Source: Otatea glauca
Lineage: Eukaryota; Streptophyta; Magnoliopsida; Poales; Poaceae
Length of the DNA: 64,000 nucleotides
Assembly: GCA_036346275.1 (NCBI GenBank)
Contig: CM070725.1
Location: 42,160,104-42,224,103 of the forward strand
Direction of reading: 5' to 3'
Part shown: positions 10,389 to 21,861 of the stretch, piece by piece
Layout: each line of letters starts with the position of its first letter
Position numbering within the stretch: position 1 is the stretch's first letter
The notes under the pieces: model-generated
Databases searched by the model: none
Told to the model about the DNA's origin: nothing
The model's input: only the letters and a program-made list of their open reading frames with translations
Translations under genes and position numbers: made by a program

Positions 10389-12187
10389 CTAGTGCTCATC
10401 CTCGGGCTTGCTTGCATCCCTCATTTCATCGCCGCCATCATCCTGTACACATAAATAGTTGGCATTATTTTGACAACAAAATGTCAAATGCTAGTTCATA
10501 TATTTTACACTATTACTGGTCAGTACACTGATCTACCTGCATATCAGAAGTCCACAAGGTGAGGTTGTCACGAAGAAGTTGCATGATCAGGGTGCTATCC
10601 TTGTAGGAATCTTCCCCAAGGGAATCCAGTTCTGCGATAGCTTCATCAAAGGCCTAAAAACATAAGGGAGTATGATCACATACCAAAAGACAAAATGGGC
10701 TAGCTATTATCGGCTAATTGTTTGCAGCAAAGTTTTACAGGACTGTAGGATCCAGATCAATTAGACTTTTTGAAGGATAAGAATTCAATGACATAACAGG
10801 GCTGGAAGATCAAATGGTAAATACAGGCACAGGTCCAAAACTCGTGCCTTATGGAATTGACTCTAAAAGAACACTTCATATGCATAAGCTCATTGCAACC
10901 AACATATGCAGCTACAAATTTACTGGCATTCCAGAGCTAACAAGTTGTTAGTCCAGCCAGATGAGCATCATGGGGCTACATCTGCAAGATTACAGTCCAT
11001 GTCATGACTACGCTTGCACATAGCAAGCACGCATGTGGGATACACTCTGCAAGATAACATTCACATCTTGGAAGCATGCGAAAATTTGAGCCGGCATGGG
11101 TCACAACTAGTAGAGGATACCATGAAACCAGTGACCAAAATTAACCAAATATCCCAAGCAAGCAGCTGAACACTGGCAGAGTGCAACTGTAACTGAAGAA
11201 TATTTACACTGCCTAAACTACTGCAGATGTAGTACGGGCTGAAGAATACGGCCGCAAGAAGCGTAAGAATCTAGCGTAACATGAAAAATCGAAAATATTA
11301 CCGTATGCATTGGAGAAAGGAAGTAAATCAGCCCAAATCATCTAAATGCACAAATCATATCCCAACCTCTTCTGCTACTCTGATTTGTAGCAAATTATAG
11401 ATCTGCGCCAATTTCTTTAACTAATGAACTCAGAAACTAAGCAAGAAGCAGCAAATCACCTGCTTGGCGAGCGAGCACGCGCGGTCCGGCGAGTTGAGGA
11501 TCTCGTAGTAGAACACGGAGAAGTTGAGCGCGAGTCCCAGTCTGATTGGGTGGGTCGGCGGCAGCTCCTTCATGGCTATGTCCTAGAGAAAGGAACCCCC
11601 AAGATCCAAACTTCTTGAGTCAAGTCGCTCGCCAGAGTAGAAAAGAGACAAGAAAAAGATGCGAATGTTGGTGGAACAGGGGGGAAGACCTGGGCGGCCT
11701 GGTAGGCGGCGAGTGTGGACTCTGCGGCGTCCTTGCGCTCGGCGCCGGTCTTGAACTCGGCGAGGTAGCGGTGGTAGTCGCCCTTCATCTTGAGGTAGAA
11801 GACCTTGGCGTCGACGGCCGCGGCGGCGGGGACGAGGCGCTCGTCGAGGAGGAGGAGGATCCCGGCGCAGATGTTGGTGAGCTCGGCCTCAACGCGCGCG
11901 CGGTACCCCCGCGCCGCCGTGGCGTGCCCCGCCGCTCCGCGGCCGTCCTCCTTCTGCTCGATGGAGGACAGGATGCGCCAGGACGCGCGGCGCGCCCCGA
12001 TGACGTTCTTGTACGCCACGGACAGCAGGTTCCTCTCCTCCACGGTGAGCTCCCCCCCGACGGCCCCCGCCGCCGCCACGACCTTCTCCATGAACTCCAC
12101 CATCTCCTCGTACCGCTCCGCCTGCTCCGCCAGCTTCGCCATGTACACCATCTCCTCCTTCCCCCCTCCTCCCGCTGCCGCAGCCAT
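10389..12187 (-). CDS. 14-3-3 protein (GF14 type), complete, four exons
   Basis: 14-3-3 proteins are dimeric cytosolic/nuclear adaptors that bind phosphoserine/threonine motifs in client proteins. Exons at 11690-12187, 11460-11582, 10537-10653 and 10389-10442 all have GT/AG borders in phase 0 and encode 263 residues with no break. Family marks: YMAKLAEQAERYEEMVEFM near the N-terminus (dimer helices), ERNLLSVAYKN and GARRASWRILSSIEQKE (first family signature; groove Lys and Arg kept), KVFYLKMKGDYHRYLAEF (groove Arg-Tyr), NFSVFYYEILNSPDRAC and DSTLIMQLLRDNLTLW (second signature). Helix 5 is more divergent than usual (GILLLLDERLVPAAAAVDA). The variable acidic tail ends KPEDEH. The start has a GAGATGGCT context after a GA-rich (CT on the plus strand) leader. 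Which grass paralogue it is cannot be settled here. Confidence 0.96.
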
Positions 12188-12390
12188 CTCTCTCTCTCTC
12201 CCCCCCTCCTGTGCGTGTGAGCGCGGGCGTGTGGCTCTTGCGGTTTTGGGGTGCAGTCGCCAGTCTGTGGGTGGAGACCAGAGGGGGAGGGGAGGAGCGG
12301 AGCGGCTACGGTTTTAAAATGCGGGGTAGTGACTTTTGGGTGAGTGCCCTTTTTATCTTTTTTTTTTCTTCGCTTTTCCTTTTCCTTTTC

Positions 12391-12926
12391 TGTGGGGGCT
12401 TTTGAGATAAGAACGAGGGAGAGGAGATTTTTGCTTGTGTTAAAAAAGAAGAAGTTTTCTTCCGCGTGTTCATAAGGCGTGTTGGCTCCTGATTAGTATA
12501 TGGACTTTTATTTCACTTATTTGTAGGTACGGACGAAAACAGCTTTGATACGGATGGATAATACTTTTATCATATTTGTTTTATATATTTTTTTCTAGAT
12601 ACGGATACGGATACAAATAATTTGGATATAGATATAAATACGAATACTTTTCCTTTTCTGTGGGGGCGTTGGAGATAAGAACGAGGGAGAGGAGATTTTT
12701 GATTGTTCAGTTAAAAAAAAAGTTTTCTTTGGCGTGTTCGTTCATAAGGTGTGTTGGCTGCTGATTAGTAGATAGACTTTTATTTTACTTATTTGAAGGT
12801 AGGGACGAAAACAGTTTCGATACGGATGGATAATGCCTCTATCATATTTGTTTTCATATATTTTTCTCAGATACAGATACAAATATGGATAACCTGGTTA
12901 TGGATACGAATACGAATAATATCGAA
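12391..12926. repeat. 268-bp tandem duplication upstream of the 14-3-3 gene
   Basis: The segment starting TGTGGGGGCTTTTGAGATAAG at 12391 recurs at 12659 (offset 268 bp), followed in both copies by GAACGAGGGAGAGGAG, a T-rich stretch, GTGTTGGCT, TTTTATTT and a GACGAAAACAG...GATACGGATGGATAAT segment. The copies are roughly 85-90 percent alike by eye. The first copy begins about 204 bp upstream of the 14-3-3 ATG, so the promoter may be partly duplicated. Confidence 0.85.
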
Positions 12927-13570
12927 TATTGATACGGAGCGAATACGAATCGAAACGAATACGGTCACATATATTTATCAGAACATGAAAACTCTTCAAA
13001 TTATACACACAAAATGAAAAAAGTAATTAGTTTATTTGCTCCAAATATTCACGAAGAACATATAATGACCCAAGATTTTTATTCTTGAATTATGTTTAAA
13101 ATAATAAATTATGTATTTATGAGTTTTTATGCATTTTAGCTACTTATTTAAAATATTTTCCTATTAAGGATAGTAGTATTTGAATTTTCATAAAAATTTA
13201 AAAGTAGACAAAATCTTCAAAATAATTTTTTTAAATGTTAGATTATGTCAGGAACTTCTCTAAAAAAACCCATAATTGGAGTTAGTTTGCCTATTTTAAT
13301 AATTGGCATTTGATTAGTGGATTAATTAAACTAGAAAACGATTTTGAAATTCAGAAACCTTTTTGGGTCAAAAGAGTAGCCTTGGCCCAGCCCATGTGCA
13401 TATCGGGATATCCGGCCCATAAATATCTGAATTATTCGTATCTGACGAATAGTGAGCTACTGAATTCGTATCTTTATCCGACAGAAAAAATCCATATACG
13501 TATCCGATCCAATACTATCCAACAAATATCTGATATGACAGAATCTGTATCCGAAAAATATCTGAATTGG
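12535..13570. mobile_element. Remnant DNA element rich in GATACGAATACG words
   Basis: From about 12800 the sequence begins TAGGGACGAAAACAG and is dense in GATACG/GAATACG; from about 13396 to 13565 the opposite-strand words (CGTATC, GATATCC) appear. This looks like the two ends of a non-autonomous element around an AT-rich centre (13000-13390). The right end meets LTR H at 13572, which may have cut it. No clean target duplication seen. Confidence 0.4.
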
Positions 13571-13571
13571 T

Positions 13572-14928
13572 TGAAAGCATCTAGGCCCCCAATTCATTTT
13601 GGTTATGGTAATTAATGACAATCGTGATTAAAAGGACTAATATTTTTCTTTGAGTTATTGAAAATAGATTGGTTCTAGATATGGCATGCGATGAAGCATG
13701 AAAATGAAGCTAACAAGAGATCAAGCGTCAAGATAAATTGCCAAGGTATAAAATTAAGGACCTTTTAATAGCTTTTGCCGATCTTGGAGTTTTGGAGAAA
13801 TATCGGGTTGCTAGAATGGGCGTCGTATTATTAAGAGGGATCTTGGCTAGTAGCTTGAAGTTGATCAAAGTTTAAAGGCTCAATTGTGCATACTTGCATT
13901 CATAAAAACCTTGTTGTGAGTTTAAAATGAAAAATTCAGAAAAAGGTTCAGTATGTCCGGTTGCACCGCCCATGTGAGTGCGGTGCTGCCACACCTGTGG
14001 TAGCACCGGCCCCTAGATCGGTGTGGATTTTCCAGAAGGGTAGCACGACCGATTTCTTCAGACCGGTGCTACCGGCCGAGCGGTAGCACCGGACTAAAGT
14101 GCGGTGCATTTTTTACAGAGAGTCTCCATTCAGCCAAGCAAAAATAAAAAGGGTCCGGTGCTACCGCTCCCAGTTGGGCGGTAGCACTGGCCCGCTGTGG
14201 CAAAGGGCACTGGCACTGTAATAAATGTCCTGAGCAGACCATTGGGGTTGGGCCCGGTGCTACCGGCCTTAAATGGGCAGTAGCACTGGGAATGCTGAAT
14301 TTTTCTAAGATTTTCCCTCAACGGTTGGAAATATTTGTGGGGGCTATAAATACCCCCACACGTGCATACTAGAGAACTTCTTGGACCTCATTGATCATAA
14401 TTAAGCTCTAGCAAGTCTCCAACTCACTTGTGTGCATTAAATTCTGATTTTGAGAGAGTTACGAGCATTCAAAGTGGTACATTTAGTGTTGAGCCTTTAG
14501 ACACTTGATTCGACCTCAAGCAAGCATCAAGACTTATTATTCTTGGAGGTCGTCACCTCCTAGATGGTTTAGAGGCGAAAGAGCCAGTGATTTTCTCAAG
14601 GAAGCTTGTGAGAAAGCCCAGTTGGTTGTGAAGGTCAGAGTTCGCCTACCCAGAGCGTGGAAGAACTACCAAGTGATCGAGGGAGGCTCAATTGTGGATA
14701 GGAGCTGGTTTGAAGTTGGTCAAGCTACCTCAACGTGGATTATGGGAGGCTGGCAAGTCTCCGAGACCACGGGATAAATTTCGTGTCCATTCTCTCTTGT
14801 GGTTTGATTTCTTGAATTCAATTGTGTAATTTACATTCCTAGCTTGTTTAGTATATTGATATTGTGCTTAGGAGTGTACTCTTGCTTAGACTTAGATTAT
14901 CAGTGCACTTAGTAAAACCTAGAGAATT
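13572..14928 (+). repeat. LTR H (E family), 3' end missing
   Basis: Begins TGAAAGCATCTAGGCCCCC like LTR E and follows it through the AATTAATGACAA segment, the GGTAGCACC inverted repeats (13960-14290), a TATA box and the CTCAAGCAAGCATCAAG segment. It lacks the terminal C-rich box and TG...CA 3' end; at about 14928 it meets the Mutator-like terminal repeat. It is therefore a truncated solo LTR. Confidence 0.8.
14345..14351 (+). promoter_or_regulatory. TATA box of LTR H
   Basis: TATAAAT in GGGCTATAAATACCCCC, about 55 bp downstream of the last GGTAGCACT-type repeat. LTR E has the same arrangement at 31409. Confidence 0.7.
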
Positions 14929-14963
14929 AGCCCCGTGTAGTTTTTTTTTGCAAAAATAGCCCC
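14929..14963 (+). repeat. MULE terminal inverted repeat, left copy
   Basis: The 35-bp segment runs from AGCCCCGTGTAG through a T run to GCAAAAATAGCCCC. The outer half is degenerate compared with the right copy; the inner half matches well. Confidence 0.6.
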
Positions 14964-16851
14964 TTGGCATGCACGTGCCTCGCACGGGTATTTGCATGTT
15001 GTATGTTCTATGTGGTAAAGCAGGTTGGACTGTGTTGCCACATCCATTGATGTTTTTCTTCGAGCTTGTAAAGTCATTGCATGTTTAAAGTTTGAAAACA
15101 ACATAATGAATGAAATATACCATTTCATAATAAAGGGAGATTACATGGCGCATACAGTTTGGACGGTACAAATGGTGGCATAGAGCAGCCACGAACATGG
15201 ACAAAAGTACGATACAAGTGCGCATTTTGAAATTGCAAAAAGGCGGGACGGACTACGCTTTATGGGCGTAGGACATTAAGGCTCGAATGGGAAACCATAC
15301 GGCAGCCACAGGGAGTGTTGATCATCAAGACGGTATGGACGGGGTTGCTGATCACGGTAGTGGCAAGCACAACTACAACTGGCATTTCCGCAACAACTGT
15401 AAGTGTGGTCGTCTATAACATCCCAAAAATTCTAAATAATAAAAATAGAAATATAAAAATTAGAAAATGAAATTGAATAGATTTTTTAATTAGAATATCA
15501 AGAATGAATTAAAATATTATCTTCTATTTCAATATCTTGAAATCCAACCATAATAAAAGGATGAGTCGCAAAATAAAACTTCAAATCAAACAAAATATGA
15601 AAATAAGTTGGAAATAAAAATTTACAATTGAAATTCCAACTAATCTAAAATTTTATTGAATTTTGGTCCTTAAGAGAATCTTTAATTGTAATAATTTCAT
15701 TTTCTCTACAATACAAAACTTAAAGTACAACAAGAAAATAAAGTTCAACATTAAAATATATTTATTGATGGTTTATATGAATTTTTCTGAATTTATTTTG
15801 ATTTTATTGAATTTCCTTGATTTTTTTCTAAAGGAAAAACCTTTTCATATAATCATAATAATAGATAAATAAAAGAGTAAAAAGTTTATAACAAAATAAT
15901 AATTTTTTTATTAAAACATATAAAATTATTCATAAATTAATTTTGGAAGTTAAAGATCATATCAAGATATTTAAGGAAGTTACAAGTCACATCAAAGCAA
16001 TTGTGCAATTAATGAATTCTTGACTAGCAACAGTAAATTAGTCAGATTTAAATAAAAATATTACTGCATTAATTCAACCTGAATTGTTTTTATATTATCT
16101 TCATTCTGTATCAACCCATCTACAGTAAAAATATCAGGAAATAATAATTTCATTTGGTATTTATAAAAATTCAAAAACAGAATTGCTGAAAATATAAGAA
16201 TCAGATTGTCAGAATTTTTATAAATAAATACAAAATATATTAAATTTAAATATTTAAATAATAATTATATGGCCAATTAGAACTCCTATAAAAAGTTTCA
16301 AAAAGTTTTGATAAGATATATACTTCCAGAAAATTCAAAAACAGAAAACACAATTTTGTGCACAGTGCATTGTCAGAATTCTTATAAATTCTAAATACAA
16401 TATATCAAGCTGAAAATTTTACAGGATAATTTTCCTTATCTATAGTACACACATTAAAATCATCATTAAATTTACGACAAGATTGATAACCGATTTAATG
16501 CATCCATTATCGTCCTGTTTTCAGTCGGTTTTAGTTTTGCTTCGCTGCACCTTCTCTGTGACTTGCATGTGGGGACAGACCCCTGTTTGGGACCACCCGG
16601 TAGCCGCAACCCCCGTCTTCTTCCTCCTGCGATCGCCGGTGCCCCGAAGCTGAGCTCTGCATCGCCGACTGCAGCTCGCATCATCCCCTGCCTCTTGCAT
16701 CGTCCAGCCAACGCCTGGCCGCCACGGCTCAGCCACGCGGTTGCCTTGCCCGTGTTTTCCACTGCTGGCCCATGCCCTCTCCTGTGCAGCGCCATGAAAC
16801 ATCTCGACGAGTTCACACCTGAGGCAGGCTCATCCGTAGCGTCTCCTCACC

Positions 16852-16858
16852 TATAAAT
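16852..16858 (+). promoter_or_regulatory. TATA box of LTR J
   Basis: TATAAAT in CACCTATAAATAGCGCCCC, followed by a CT-rich leader (16890-16960). It supports plus orientation for LTR J. Confidence 0.65.
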
Positions 16859-18008
16859 AGCGCCCCATAGTCGTAAGAAGCCGCGCATCATCCCCCTCTA
16901 CTTCCTCTTCTTTCCTTCCAGCCAAACACCTCAATTCACTCCCAATTCCGCCATTGCCAGAACCTTAGTGCTTGGGCAAAATCAAAATTCGCGAAGCACT
17001 TGATCATTTCCAAATTGCTTTAGACCGTAGCATCAGCGAGCCATAAGGATCAAAACCCCTCAAAAACATTTGGAGTGTTTCATGCAAAAACTTGCCGCCA
17101 CCGTGAGCCTTCTTCCTCCCGACCGACCATCGGTGGCGCTACTCCTCGGAGCTTCTCTCTTCTGGTAAGCCACAAAAACGGAACCCCTAACATCCCTTGA
17201 TGCTCACCTCGTTACCCATTCGAACCGAGACTAACTTGTTTTCTTCCCCAGTGAGCCGCCATTTCCGCCGCCGCATGGCTCTGGTGGTGCCATACCTCCG
17301 GCCAATCCCGAGCCACAAAAGCTAGTTCCCTAGGATCGCCGTGATGCATAGAAGCTCTACGAGCTACCGATTCATCGCCTCCGTAGTGAATCACTTGCCG
17401 TGAGCTTGGGAATCATTGCTCGCTCATCTCTAATCATGGGGCCCTTTTGTCACCCGATTACAGAGGACTCAGTTCAACCGGTAAAGACACTTTCCATTCT
17501 GCGAAAACGTATTTCCGAATTTTTGATATTCAGAAACCGAGTTGAATCAATTAGCTGTAACTTTTGAACCGTTGATCCAAATTGAATGAAATAAATTTCT
17601 ATATTCATCTAAAATCATGTACTCTCATAGTATGCAAAAATATTTTGGATAATATCTCTGGACAAATTTTAAATTCAAATTTAAAGAAAAGGATGAAATG
17701 TAGGCTATATATATGATGCAAATGAACTGAGAATTGAATGAAACCAATTTTATTGGAATCCTTAGACTTCCAGCAACCCAAATATATAAAAATATTTAAA
17801 TATCATCTTTTTAAAAATCATTTTCTATTAAAGGTTGTTTTTCATGCATTATATATTCAAGAATGTATTCTTTGTACAAAAGAAATCCAACATAAGAATA
17901 GTTGATTTCCAAATACTAATATGATAGTAGATTATCTGAGTATGCTAAAATATTTAAGAAATAATCTTGACTTGAATTGTTTCATGAATAAGAATGAGAC
18001 CTAGTGTA

Positions 18009-18010
18009 AA

Positions 18011-18101
<91 letters not shown>
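18009..18101. repeat. (AT)n microsatellite
   Basis: An uninterrupted run of about 45 AT dinucleotides inside LTR J. Its true length may vary, as such runs are prone to slippage and assembly error. Confidence 0.97.
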
Positions 18102-18105
<4 letters not shown>

Positions 18106-20137
18106 AGAATCAGAAATATATTTAGAACACCTCATAAGTTAAGTATAAGAATTGGTAGAACTAATCTTACCATATTATTAAAGATTAGACCCTGATAATA
18201 GGCAAAAAGAACTAATTTGAATACAATTTATAAAAGACTATATTCTTCATATGCATATAAACTATCTCGGATAAAAGTAAAATAATGTGAAACCAATTCT
18301 AAAACACTTTTAGGATCGTACCCTACTAATACCAGAAAAATGAGTGAATGATCATGTATAGTGTAGTCGCAACTTAAATCGAAATCCGACTCGCTATAAC
18401 ATCAATTTCATGACCATTTATGCTATTTCAGCAGCAAATAAAATAACTCGTCTTTATAGTAAAATTTATAATATCAGTTTAGAAATACTCTCCAAAGTAC
18501 CTACTACCATATTCTGAAGAAATAAGTTCATTATATCATGGTATTCATATAAATCTTGCTAGCAAGATAACCTTAAGTATTATGATTTCTGAACTTTAGA
18601 AACGCTTAAGCCTTTTCGGCAACTCATAAAACAACTCGTCTAAATGCGAATATTATGAAAACCAGCCTAGAAATATTATTTAGAATATGGAATACCACAA
18701 TATAGAAAAATATTCTTTTTATATCTTGCTTTTCATCTATATCTTGCTAGCCCAATACCCTTAAGTGTTATGGTCATCGGAAGCCTTAATGCCAGTTTAG
18801 TTATTTCAGCAATGAATAAAGCATCTCGTTTAAATCCTAAAAACTATGAAATCAGCTTAGGATTGCTCCCCAAAGTATAGACTACCTTATTATAAAGAAA
18901 TAATCTTGTTTTATCATGTTCTGCATATAAATTCTGTCATCCAAATAACCCTAAGTATTATGATCTCCATATCTGTAATATGAATAAACGAGCTTTAACA
19001 ATAAATAAGAAATCAATGCTTAAGATATTTGTTTTAACCAAAACCTTGTTGAAAACCAGAATATGTAACCAATAGCCCAACCTAACAAGTCTGGTGTGTA
19101 TATATATATTCAAAATGAATACTTATGCAAAGTTAGTACCACTCGTATAACATGATGACTAATGTTTTAATCCTATTAATTCAAATAATTTTAGCATCTA
19201 GAATTTGAAGTTATAGATACAAGAATACATAATTTTAGCATCTAGAATTCGTAAAACAAGAATAAATAATCTATAAAAGAATATGCATCTGTTTCTTATA
19301 GCATGTTTTATTTGATTTTCTGTCTGTCTTCTTTTTGCCCTTATTGAAATTGTTGTTTCGCTATATTTCCATTGAGCGAGACATCACTAATTCCGTTGTC
19401 AACCACGCCAGTTGCAGCCACGACTTCGTCACAATCAACAATTAAGCAAGGCAACACCCCCTTTGATCATATTGATCCCAGTATTTAATTTTCATTGTGT
19501 TTATCAAAATGTTTCATGCATGCGTTTATTTTTTGTAAATACGCTATTTTGTAGTACTAGTAGATATACCTGTTATCTCATGAAACTTGATAATTATGGA
19601 CATGTGAACCTTGATAACCATATAAACGGGTTAGACAATACATAATGTCAACTTGGGTATATGCGATTATTAACCATGCTTAGCCATGCTTTAGAACCAA
19701 CGTTGAATATGATCAGATCAAAAATTGATTCTTGAGAATTGAAAAAGGTTGGTTATGACATAATGTCAGTTGTGGGTATTTTGACTAAAAACCCCCAAAA
19801 TAAAAACTATGGTTTAGATGCGGGCAATTATTGGCAATAGCCGGTTGTGTAAGGGTTAGACTTGTACGCAGTGTAGGGGGAGATTATTGCCCGTGTCGGG
19901 TTAAGGACCGAGCTATGGGTTGTTTTCAAGCCAAGAAAATCGTACAACCACGAGTCTTTGGTATGGGAATGACCTTAACCTATTAAGTTGCTTAGGTCTG
20001 GCTTTGCACATTGGTAGGCGGGAGATAGTATGAGCAATCCTTTCTAGGTTTGCTTATGAGGGGCTTCCACACTTCGTTGTGGGTAAATGCATATCGGTAT
20101 AACGGTGTACGCCTTGGTATGGGAAGAAACTCTTACT

Positions 20138-20213
20138 GCAGGGATTTACTGCTTCTATCGCAGGGAATTACTGCTCTTATTACCACTTTAAAATGACAGG
20201 GAATCACTGTCAT
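20138..20213 (+). repeat. Three stem-loops with related GGAWTYA loop
   Basis: GCAG/CTGC around GGATTTA (20138-20152), GCAG/CTGC around GGAATTA (20160-20174), ATGACAG/CTGTCAT around GGAATCA (20193-20213). The loop is similar while the third stem differs and stays paired. They lie in the R/U5 part of LTR J. Confidence 0.7.
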
Positions 20214-21861
20214 GTTTCTTCTCCATAACAAGGATTTAACGTCATCGGGCAGGTGCAAAGCTAGGACTAGGTAATGTAACGGTTATGTTATGATCTCTCT
20301 GCGGCACACCAAAGGAAGTGTGTCAATTGCGCTGCACAAAGAGATGATCATTCCTGGTGGGTAAAGCTGTACACCTCTGTAGAGTGAAAATCTAATTAAT
20401 TAGCCGCGCCTACGGTCAAAGGCACTTGGTAACGTCATCATATGGTTAGCAGTTTTACTATTTTCAAAATGGGATGATTTTCACCTTATGTGCCTTGTTT
20501 TGGCAAAGATTATGGTCATGCCACGTGTTGGCAAGGAATGGATATGTCAGAATTGGATTATTGGATCATTGAATTATTCAATGCTCGAGAAAGGCTGTGA
20601 GTATTACTTATGCTTTACTTATTTCTTATCAGTCAAACTTGCTTTATTAAATTTCGTTTGTAAATGACAACTTGATTTACAAATTCAATTTCGCTTTATG
20701 CAAATTAACCGTAGAAGCCTTTCCTTTGAAATGGCCTGCATATATTATATGATTTGCTAAAGTCTTACGGAGTACGTAAAGTACTCACCCTTGCTTATTA
20801 TGTTGTTTTAGGTAGGAAAAGACAGCGAAGTTTCGAAAGATCTCTTTTTGTCGCAGGATGCGGGAATTTCAATGAAGTGACCTTTCTAGGGATTATGCCT
20901 TGTCAGTTGCCTGAGGGATTGGATGGCACACTACAAGACTTTGCTTCTTCTGTTGCTATATTTATATACTCTGAGTTGTAAGAATATATCGTACAAATAG
21001 CTTCCGCTTGAATAAAATGATGTATGGATGTGATTCCAATTGTTAAAAATGTGCGTACTAGCCACTGATCATGGGACTAGTATTGCATGCGCATTAGATT
21101 TCCATTTTTGCATTTATGCAAAAATGGGGGTCGTTACATCGTCGCTGCCGAGGTGTACGACCTCCTCATTGTTCCTCTCCATGAGCCTTTGATGATATAG
21201 GTCGTCATTCTGGGTCTGGAGCTCCAAATTTTTCCTGTGGAACTGTTCGTTCTCGTTCTTAACCTCCGTGAAGTCCTCTCTCATTTCATCGAGGCGATAC
21301 AACAATGTGTGGATGTAACATTAGGCATCGATAGGATACGGTGGATCCACCCATTCAGTGAATTTGCAATCCGCGGTCTGCAAGTAAGAGTAAGTGTTAT
21401 ATAGCGAGACATGCACCAAATGGTATGTAAGAGTTGTAGCGATTCCCATGAATAGAGGACAATTGTAGAAATGACGTCCTAGGCTGGAATTGAACTCGTT
21501 GCAATCCTGCACAATGGCATCGAGGTCGTGCTTGCATGTCGGCCACTTCAGGGGGCAGAGTGAGAGGCTGTTGTGGATTGGATTTATAGGGGTGTAGTAG
21601 TCCCTTGTTCTAATAGGAAGATCTGGGCTGGGGGATCGGGGTCTTGGGGACCATAGATTTGATGGGCCTAAAAACCATGAAGGGTCGGGGCCTCGAGGTG
21701 AGGTATGACCCCATCTTCCCCGTCTACCCCTCCCACGACTCAAGGTGCCTCTTTTGTCTGTCATTGCAATGGAGTGGAAGTTGTGCTAGTGAAGAAGTGC
21801 TGCCTGGGTGGTCGGTGGTTTTATAAGCAGTGTGTAGTCCATGCAGGGCTGATAGAGTGGG

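Larger units (their letters stand above)
15414..21138 (+). mobile_element. Solo LTR J, about 5.7 kb
   Basis: Starts TATAACATCCCAAAAATTC (the expected TG has become TA) and ends GGGGGTCGTTACA. A perfect 5-bp duplication TCGTC flanks it (15409-15413, 21139-21143). TGTAACATCCC...GTTACA ends are common in grass gypsy LTRs of the Tekay/Tat type, so gypsy is likely. A TATA box lies at 16852; only about 1.4 kb is upstream of it and 4.3 kb downstream, so R/U5 is very long. It includes an (AT)n run and small stem-loops near 20138-20213. No internal region is present. Confidence 0.85.
15276..21764 (-). pseudogene. MULE third ORF with possible GRF-like zinc motif, split by LTR J
   Basis: Read from 21764, the ORF starts MTDKRGTLSRGRGRRGRWG, a basic Arg/Gly-rich leader, followed by a Pro/Ser-rich part and then WPTCKHDL, GRHFYNCPLF and CKFTEWVDPPYP. 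The spacing recalls GRF zinc fingers (C...GRxFxxCP...CxFFxW), though the usual first CxCG is not clear. A stop at 21318-21320 interrupts it; the same frame continues as a coiled coil (LYRLDEMREDFTEV, 21300-21150). LTR J then interrupts the codon after GSD, and the frame resumes at 15413 across the 5-bp duplication with a short Cys-rich tail (YSCCGNASCSC) and a stop at 15276. Its role is unknown; plant MULEs often carry accessory genes of this sort. Confidence 0.6.

Noticed and set aside
11546..12317. Plus-strand ORFs of 224 and 170 codons
   Set aside because: They are antisense to GC-rich exon 1 of the 14-3-3 gene and have no family features.
15414..21138. Complete retrotransposon in J
   Set aside because: No gag, pol, primer site or polypurine tract is seen inside; the exact duplication and single set of ends fit a solo LTR.
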